A stretch of DNA of 64,000 nucleotides from Spirosoma fluviale (GTDB lineage Bacteria > Bacteroidota > Bacteroidia > Cytophagales > Spirosomataceae). This document shows, piece after piece, positions 59,781-64,000 of this stretch. The stretch spans positions 62,001-126,000 of the forward strand of contig NZ_OCNH01000006.1 of the NCBI RefSeq assembly GCF_900230225.1, given 5' to 3'. A program made the position numbers and the translations under genes. The notes under the pieces were generated by a model, which did not search any database, was not told the origin of the DNA, and saw nothing but the letters and a program-made list of their open reading frames with translations. How positions within the stretch are numbered: position 1 is the stretch's first letter; each line of letters begins with the position of its first letter.

Positions 59781-60570
59781 ACGTATCGGCGTCCAGATTG
59801 GCCGGAAACTTGGCTCGGAAAGCGCGTAACTCGTCAAGCGAGAGGGTTTGCTGGTGGACCGTCTCGGTGTCTGTTTCCCGGAAAAGCGGCTCACCTTTGA
59901 AGTCAATTACGGCCGAGTCACCGCTGTATGGGTGCCCGTTTCCATCCTGCCCAACCCGATTGACGCCGATTACATAACTCAGGTTTTCGATGGCGCGGGC
60001 TTGCAGCAGTGTGTTCCAGGGGTTTCGGCGGGCGGCTGGCCAGTTGGCTACGTATAGCAGAAGGTCGTAGTCGAAGTCTGTGGACGGGTTAAAACCCGTC
60101 GGTACGGGGGGGGGGATGTTTCGGCTCCAGACGGGAAAACGGAGGTCGTAGCAGATAAGCGGACAGATACGCCAGCCTTTCCATTCTTTCACGATCCGAC
60201 GCGTTCCGGCGGTGTAAACGCCTTCTTCGCCCGCCATCCGGAACAGGTGCCGTTTGTCGTAGGTATCGAACTGGCCGTCGGGTTGCATCCAGACGAGTCG
60301 GTTAAAGAAGCGGCCGTTCTCCTTGACCACATAACTGCCTGTCACCACCGCCCCCGTTTGGGCAGCCATCTGCTTCATCCACCGAAACGTAGTAAGATTC
60401 ATCGGCTCAGCCACCGCCCGGGCGTCCATCGTGAAACCCGTGGTAAACATTTCGGGCAACACGATCAAATCCGTTGGTTCAGGTAGATTGAAGATACGCT
60501 CCTCCAGCATGGCGCGGTTCGCCACCGGGTCTTGCCAATACAAGTTGGTCTGAAGGAGAGTAATGTTCAT
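59764..60570 (-). CDS. Nitrilase-superfamily amidase (YafV-like omega-amidase)
   Basis: 268 residues. Catalytic triad E40 (LPEMFTTGF), K106 (YDKRHLFRMAGE) and C140 (CPLICYDLRFP). The KRHLFRMAGE and ICYDLRFPVWSRN segments match the YafV/omega-amidase branch, which hydrolyses 2-oxoglutaramate and related amides. The next gene upstream is def, with repeat A between them. Confidence 0.9.
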   Translation of the reverse strand: MNITLLQTNLYWQDPVANRAMLEERIFNLPEPTDLIVLPEMFTTGFTMDARAVAEPMNLTTFRWMKQMAAQTGAVVTGSYVVKENGRFFNRLVWMQPDGQFDTYDKRHLFRMAGEEGVYTAGTRRIVKEWKGWRICPLICYDLRFPVWSRNIPPPVPTGFNPSTDFDYDLLLYVANWPAARRNPWNTLLQARAIENLSYVIGVNRVGQDGNGHPYSGDSAVIDFKGEPLFRETDTETVHQQTLSLDELRAFRAKFPANLDADTFTLLP

Positions 60571-60577
60571 GATTTCT

Positions 60578-60667
60578 GTAGAGACGCAATACCTTGCGTC
60601 TCAGTAACCGGATGGTTTTGACATACATACAGGAGACGCAAAAGACGCAAGGTATAGCGTCTCTACG
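60578..60667. repeat. Dispersed hairpin repeat family A, copy 2
   Basis: 90 bp directly after the def stop codon (60668-60670). It begins GTAGAGACGCAATACC and ends GGTATAGCGTCTCTAC, with an inner hairpin GAGACGCAA/TTGCGTCTC (loop TACC) and the core CCGGATGGTTTTGA shared with copy 1 at 3199-3289. Confidence 0.9.
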
Positions 60668-61240
60668 TTATTTCGGGAATTTCATCTTGTATTCCGCGTC
60701 CGTTTTTCCTTTCGAAATATCGGATAGCTTTTTCTTGATGAGTGTCCGGCGAAGGGAAGGGAGGTAATCGGTGAAAAGCTTCCCGTCGAGGTGATCGTAT
60801 TCGTGTTGGATGATCCGGGCGGCCATGCCGTCGTATTCTTCTTCGTGCTCGTTCCAGTCGACATCGAAGTATCGGATCACGATAATTTCGGGTCGGAACA
60901 CTTCGCCCCGAATACCGGGAATACTCAGACAGCCTTCTTCAAATCCCCAATCGTCGCCGGCTTCCTCAATGATCTCGGGGTTGATGAACACTTTCTTAAA
61001 GCCAATCAGACTCTGGTCGATATCTTCTTCGGCTTCATCTTCGTTCAGGGGTTCGCCATCGACCACGAACATCCGTACGCTCTGCCCGACTTGCGGAGCC
61101 GCCAAGCCAATGCCGGATGCTGCATACATCGTCTCGAACATGTTCTGGCTCAGCGTTTTCACGTCGAGGCTGTCGGGTTCAATATCTTTGGCCCGCTTCC
61201 GCAATACCGGGTCGCCGTAGGCAATAATTGGGAGAATCAT
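60668..61240 (-). CDS. def: Peptide deformylase
   Basis: 190 residues; removes N-formyl from nascent proteins. Metal site complete: C104 (EEGCLSIPG), H146 and H150 with catalytic E147 (QHEYDHLDG), plus GIGLAAPQVGQ at 43-53. The acidic insertion EDEAEEDID between the second and third strands is common in Bacteroidota. It lies 99 bp downstream of ruvX on the same strand, with repeat C between. Confidence 0.97.
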   Translation of the reverse strand: MILPIIAYGDPVLRKRAKDIEPDSLDVKTLSQNMFETMYAASGIGLAAPQVGQSVRMFVVDGEPLNEDEAEEDIDQSLIGFKKVFINPEIIEEAGDDWGFEEGCLSIPGIRGEVFRPEIIVIRYFDVDWNEHEEEYDGMAARIIQHEYDHLDGKLFTDYLPSLRRTLIKKKLSDISKGKTDAEYKMKFPK

Positions 61241-61251
61241 AATAGTATATT

Positions 61252-61356
61252 GTCTGAACCTGGATTTGTGGGATTAAACCGATTGGCCTGATTTTCTCAT
61301 GAATCAAAAAGTGACTGAATCATGTAAATCAATAAAATCTTATAAATCCCGGTTCA
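61252..61356. repeat. Dispersed hairpin repeat family C, copy 2
   Basis: Outer ends GTCTGAACCTGGATTT and AAATCCCGGTTCAGAC with imperfect inner pairing; same termini as 34302-34416. The right arm encodes the last five residues and stop codon of ruvX. Confidence 0.88.
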
Positions 61357-61768
61357 GACGGTTGCTTTCCATGTATGACTGAAGAATAATGGCGGCACTG
61401 ACTTTGTCAATGTTGCCCTTCTCGCGTCTGTCTTTTTTTGTGCTGCCGCCCGCAATCATCGCTTTTAGTGCCATGACAGAGGTAAACCGTTCGTCATGCC
61501 AATAAACCGGAATATCGGGGAATGCGTTCTGCAAATGCGTTACGAACTTCCTGACTCTCGGGGTGTTATCGGTATCCTCGCCATCCAGCCCTTTGGGCAG
61601 GCCGACAATAAATGCGTCGACTGGCTCCCGGACAAGGTAGGCCTTCAGAAATTTCAGCACCTCGTGAGAGGGTACCGTTTCCAGCGCCGACGCAATGATC
61701 TGTAAAGGGTCCGTAACGGCTATGCCGGTCCGTTTCATTCCGTAATCAATTGCGAGGAGTCGTGCCAT
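61340..61768 (-). CDS. ruvX: Putative Holliday junction resolvase / pre-16S rRNA nuclease (YqgF)
   Basis: 142 residues from the ATG at 61768 (MARLLAIDYGMKRTGIAVTD); the longer frame adds 13 unrelated residues. RNase H-like fold with D8 in LAIDYG, IVGLPKGLDGED, VYWHDERFTSVMA and a final Asp in KGNIDKVSAAIILQSYM. Acts in 16S rRNA 5'-end maturation or recombination. The last residues LNRDL and the TAA come from repeat C. Confidence 0.93.
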   Translation of the reverse strand: MARLLAIDYGMKRTGIAVTDPLQIIASALETVPSHEVLKFLKAYLVREPVDAFIVGLPKGLDGEDTDNTPRVRKFVTHLQNAFPDIPVYWHDERFTSVMALKAMIAGGSTKKDRREKGNIDKVSAAIILQSYMESNRLNRDL

Positions 61769-61790
61769 TCTGGCGGCAAAGGTACGAAGG

Positions 61791-61975
61791 ACATGGGCAA
61801 GGGGCAAGGGGAAGATGGCATAGGGCTTGGGGCAAAGGGCATAGGGTCCGGGGCAGGGGTATAGGGCATTAGGAGCGGCAGCATGCTAATCCAATCATAG
61901 GCGACATTCCCTATGCCCCCTGCCCATTGCCCTATACTCCCTGCCCCGAACCCGCTGCCCGTTGCCATGCATCTA
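61791..61975. repeat. Degenerate inverted repeat (family D)
   Basis: GGGCAAGGGGC/GGGCATAGGG-type units on the left pair imperfectly with TGCCCTATACTCCCTGCCCC-type units on the right. It fills the space between ruvX and the mocA-like gene and covers the last codons and stop of the latter. Confidence 0.78.
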
Positions 61976-62543
61976 CGTCCTGCCATGTATCGAGGTCGAT
62001 AGCTGCCAGGGGAAAGGAAATTTCGGCGCAGTCGTTGGCATACATCTTAATAAGTTTGCGGGCACCCATATCGCCGGTTAGGCGCATAAACTCAGACTGG
62101 TAGCGGATGTCGAACAAGGCCGGAACGCCCAGGTGTCCCATCTCGCCGTATCGGCAGGCAACAATGCCACGTCCTGTTTCCTGTTGGGTGGTAATAAGCT
62201 GGCGGAGCAAGTCGGCTGTAACGTGCGGCTGATCGGTCAAAACCACCAGAAAAGCGTCGAGGGGCTCGTCCGATAAGGCGGCAAGTCCCACACGCAGCGA
62301 AGAAGCCATCCCTTCGGTCCAATTTGGGTTGACCGGCCAATAGAGTGGCAGATCATTAATTTCGGCTTGAATACGTTCCGAATTAGCGCCCAGCACAACA
62401 ACCACCGGGCCTGTCTGAAGCGATAGAACGGCTTCGGCTATGCGTCGGACCAGTGTCGTTCCGTTAGCAGTAAGCAGCTGTTTAGGCTCGCCCCCCAGAC
62501 GGGAAGACGAACCGGCTGCCAGAATAATTGTTGCAATACGCAT
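61932..62543 (-). CDS. MobA/MocA-like molybdenum cofactor nucleotidyltransferase
   Basis: 203 residues. GT-A-type nucleotidyltransferase with IILAAGSSSRLGGEPKQLL (nucleotide loop), PVVVVLGANSERI, NPNWTEGMASSLRVGL and VVLTDQPHVTADLL. Closest to MocA, which adds CMP to molybdopterin for xanthine-dehydrogenase-type enzymes; neighbouring xdhC supports that over MobA. The final residues RAAGSGQGV and the stop codon are read from repeat D. It starts 2 bp after xdhC. Confidence 0.88.
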   Translation of the reverse strand: MRIATIILAAGSSSRLGGEPKQLLTANGTTLVRRIAEAVLSLQTGPVVVVLGANSERIQAEINDLPLYWPVNPNWTEGMASSLRVGLAALSDEPLDAFLVVLTDQPHVTADLLRQLITTQQETGRGIVACRYGEMGHLGVPALFDIRYQSEFMRLTGDMGARKLIKMYANDCAEISFPLAAIDLDTWQDVDAWQRAAGSGQGV

Positions 62544-62545
62544 GT

Positions 62546-63724
62546 TTAGACCGTATCCAGGTCAATCGCGTCCAGACCTATTCCGTTGGTATGCCGGTGA
62601 TGGTCGTTGGTATTGCCCGAGAGTCGTTCGTGAATGGGGCCGGTCTTGTTTTTCAGGAAACCTGCGGCTCCTCGGGTAAAAAACGCTTTAATTTCGGCCA
62701 TAATGGACAGGGCAATCTCATCGGGAGTTTCCGCGCCCAGGTCCAGGCCAATAGGGGCGTGAACCCGGTTAAGGGATGTTTCGCTGAAAGCAAGGCCGTC
62801 TTTTTTGAACTCGTCCTGCATCTTGTCGAACCGTTTGCGCGGCCCCAGCATACCAATATAGGGTACATCGGTCGTGAGCAGTTTCTGAAGCACAGCGCGG
62901 TCGTAGTTGAAGTTGTGCGACATCAGCACGGCGGCCGTTCGGTTCGTGATCGAAAGCTGGTCGATCACCACCTGGCGGTCTGCATACAGCACGCAGGTAG
63001 CCACCGGAAACCGTTTGGGCGACAGGTGCGCAATGCAATCGTCGGTAACGGTAACCTGCCAACCCAGTTCGCGGGCCAGTTTGGCCACCGGAATAACGTC
63101 GTAGCCCGCCCCGAAAATGATCAGCTCAATACCGGGATCGATTCGCTCGATGAACACCTCCGCACTCCCCGATACTACCGGATAGGTGCGGGTTAGCGGC
63201 TTGCCGGTCTCAAAGACCGTACGCATGTCGTCGTGCAGCCAGCCGGGTATCGACTCTGCGTTTTCTTCGGTAAGCGTAAAGCGGTTGCCGGGTGCAAGGC
63301 CCGTAAAGTCGTTGCTCTTGAGCACGGTAGCCAGTGCCCGTACATCGCGTTTCTGGGTAAATTCTTTCAGCAGCGCAACGGGATTTTGATCGCTATCGGG
63401 CGTGATGGGCTCAATCAGTACATCAATGATGCCATTGCAGCCCAGGCCAACGCCAAAGCTATTGGCCCCATCGTCCATCGTATCGTACGTAACAACAATC
63501 GGTTGCCCGTCGAGCATCACCTGCCGGGCTTTGCGCAAGGCATCGCCTTCCAGGCAACCCCCGCTGATGGCCCCTTCCCAGCGACCATCATCCGTGATGA
63601 GCATACGTGCTCCCGGACGCCGGTACGACGACCCTTCGACCCAGACTACGGTTGCCAAAGCGGCTTTTCGCTGCGAAAAATCGATTTGTTCAAAAACCTC
63701 AACAATACGACTGATCTCTTTCAT
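62546..63724 (-). CDS. xdhC: XdhC/CoxI family maturation factor
   Basis: 392 residues. The N-terminal XdhC/CoxI domain includes ATVVWVEGSSYRRPGARMLI and GAISGGCLEGDALRKA. The C-terminal Rossmann domain has LIIFGAGYDVIPVAKLARELGW, VLMSHNFNYDRAVL and IGMLGPRKRFDKM. It binds molybdenum cofactor and delivers the sulfurated form to molybdenum hydroxylases. Lies between its probable client and the mocA-like gene. Confidence 0.93.
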   Translation of the reverse strand: MKEISRIVEVFEQIDFSQRKAALATVVWVEGSSYRRPGARMLITDDGRWEGAISGGCLEGDALRKARQVMLDGQPIVVTYDTMDDGANSFGVGLGCNGIIDVLIEPITPDSDQNPVALLKEFTQKRDVRALATVLKSNDFTGLAPGNRFTLTEENAESIPGWLHDDMRTVFETGKPLTRTYPVVSGSAEVFIERIDPGIELIIFGAGYDVIPVAKLARELGWQVTVTDDCIAHLSPKRFPVATCVLYADRQVVIDQLSITNRTAAVLMSHNFNYDRAVLQKLLTTDVPYIGMLGPRKRFDKMQDEFKKDGLAFSETSLNRVHAPIGLDLGAETPDEIALSIMAEIKAFFTRGAAGFLKNKTGPIHERLSGNTNDHHRHTNGIGLDAIDLDTV

Positions 63725-63781
63725 AGTTTTTGGTTTGCGGGTTGGGTTTTCGGGTTTGCCCAGAACCCAACCCGCCAGAAA

Positions 63782-64000
63782 TTATACTTTCTCCAGATCA
63801 AAAGGCAGCTTACGGATGCGTTTGCCGGTAGCGGCAAAAACAGCGTTCGCCAACGCGGGGGCGAAGGGGGGCAAGCCCGGTTCGCCAACGCCTTTGATGG
63901 TGGGGCCGCCTTCGGCCAGAATATGGACTTCTACCGTAGGCATCTCGTTGATGCGGAGCATTCGGTTGGCATCGAAATTCTTCTGCACGGCCTGACCATT
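63782..64000 (-). CDS. Molybdopterin-binding subunit of an aldehyde/xanthine dehydrogenase, C-terminal fragment
   Basis: 73 codons before the right edge; the start is outside the window. [21 protein letters not shown] and then [20 protein letters not shown] match the C-terminal region of the molybdenum hydroxylase large subunit. The segment ends in [23 protein letters not shown], where GVGE holds the conserved active-site Glu. The client enzyme of xdhC, 57 bp upstream of it. Confidence 0.9.
   Translation of the reverse strand, partial: NGQAVQKNFDANRMLRINEMPTVEVHILAEGGPTIKGVGEPGLPPFAPALANAVFAATGKRIRKLPFDLEKV

Noticed and set aside
1-64000. CRISPR array
   Set aside because: All repeats seen are isolated palindromes; there is no run of short direct repeats with regular unique spacers, and no cas genes.
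1-64000. Prophage or complete insertion sequence
   Set aside because: No transposase, integrase or phage structural gene was found on either strand; only non-autonomous repeats are present.

Overview
This window looks like chromosomal DNA of a Bacteroidota of the order Cytophagales, and Spirosoma or a close relative fits best. The evidence is Bacteroidota-type -7 boxes (TAnnTTTG) in front of several genes, a type IX secretion (T9SS) sorting domain, a TonB-dependent receptor with a carboxypeptidase-regulatory domain, DUF4301, the PSCyt/DUF1553 + DUF1501 pair, AlgI/AlgJ acetylation genes and a GC content near one half. The genus is an inference; no marker gene here proves it.

Layout. 1-5.7 kb (minus strand): a trp operon in the order tRNA-Pro, trp leader with attenuator, trpE, trpG, trpD, trpC, trpF, a PIN-toxin/antitoxin pair, trpB (cut by the window edge). 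5.7-11.1 kb (minus): alpha/beta hydrolase, GH1-like glycosidase, GMC oxidoreductase with its gluconate-dehydrogenase subunit 3 partner, and a YghA-like SDR. 11-22.5 kb: DUF2141 protein, recQ, msrB, a T9SS-exported zinc protease, AlgJ/AlgI polysaccharide acetylation genes with a divergent SGNH lipoprotein, a barrel protein and MgtC. 22.5-34.4 kb: uvrA, a sialate-esterase-like exported protein, a DUF1553/DUF1501 pair, an SMR-type membrane protein, gatC and plsC. 34.4-46.9 kb: purH, a flippase, a giant VCBS/ASPIC lipoprotein, a PBP4-type carboxypeptidase, a PEGA lipoprotein, an APC permease, crcB and an M14 peptidase. 46.9-57.3 kb: a candidate small RNA, a GAF histidine kinase, small lipoproteins, a CAP protein, a TonB-dependent receptor with its lipoprotein partner, and an Rrf2 regulator. 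57.4-64 kb: DUF4301, a HAD hydrolase, a nitrilase-family amidase, def, ruvX, and a molybdenum-hydroxylase block (mocA-like, xdhC, large subunit cut by the window edge).

Two themes stand out. First, the trp operon carries a complete-looking leader-peptide attenuator: an 18-residue peptide with three consecutive Trp codons, followed by mutually exclusive hairpins and a U-tracted terminator. It begins about 25 bp after a tRNA-Pro gene, and the only promoter I can see lies before that tRNA. Second, the chromosome is seeded with many different 70-180 bp inverted-repeat elements, three families of which occur twice in the window. They sit at gene ends, where they supply the stop codon of trpG, gatC, ruvX and the mocA-like gene. 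One family is inserted in frame inside uvrA, where it encodes a 40-residue linker between the two ATPase halves. The trp operon alone has two such repeats plus the toxin-antitoxin pair between its genes.
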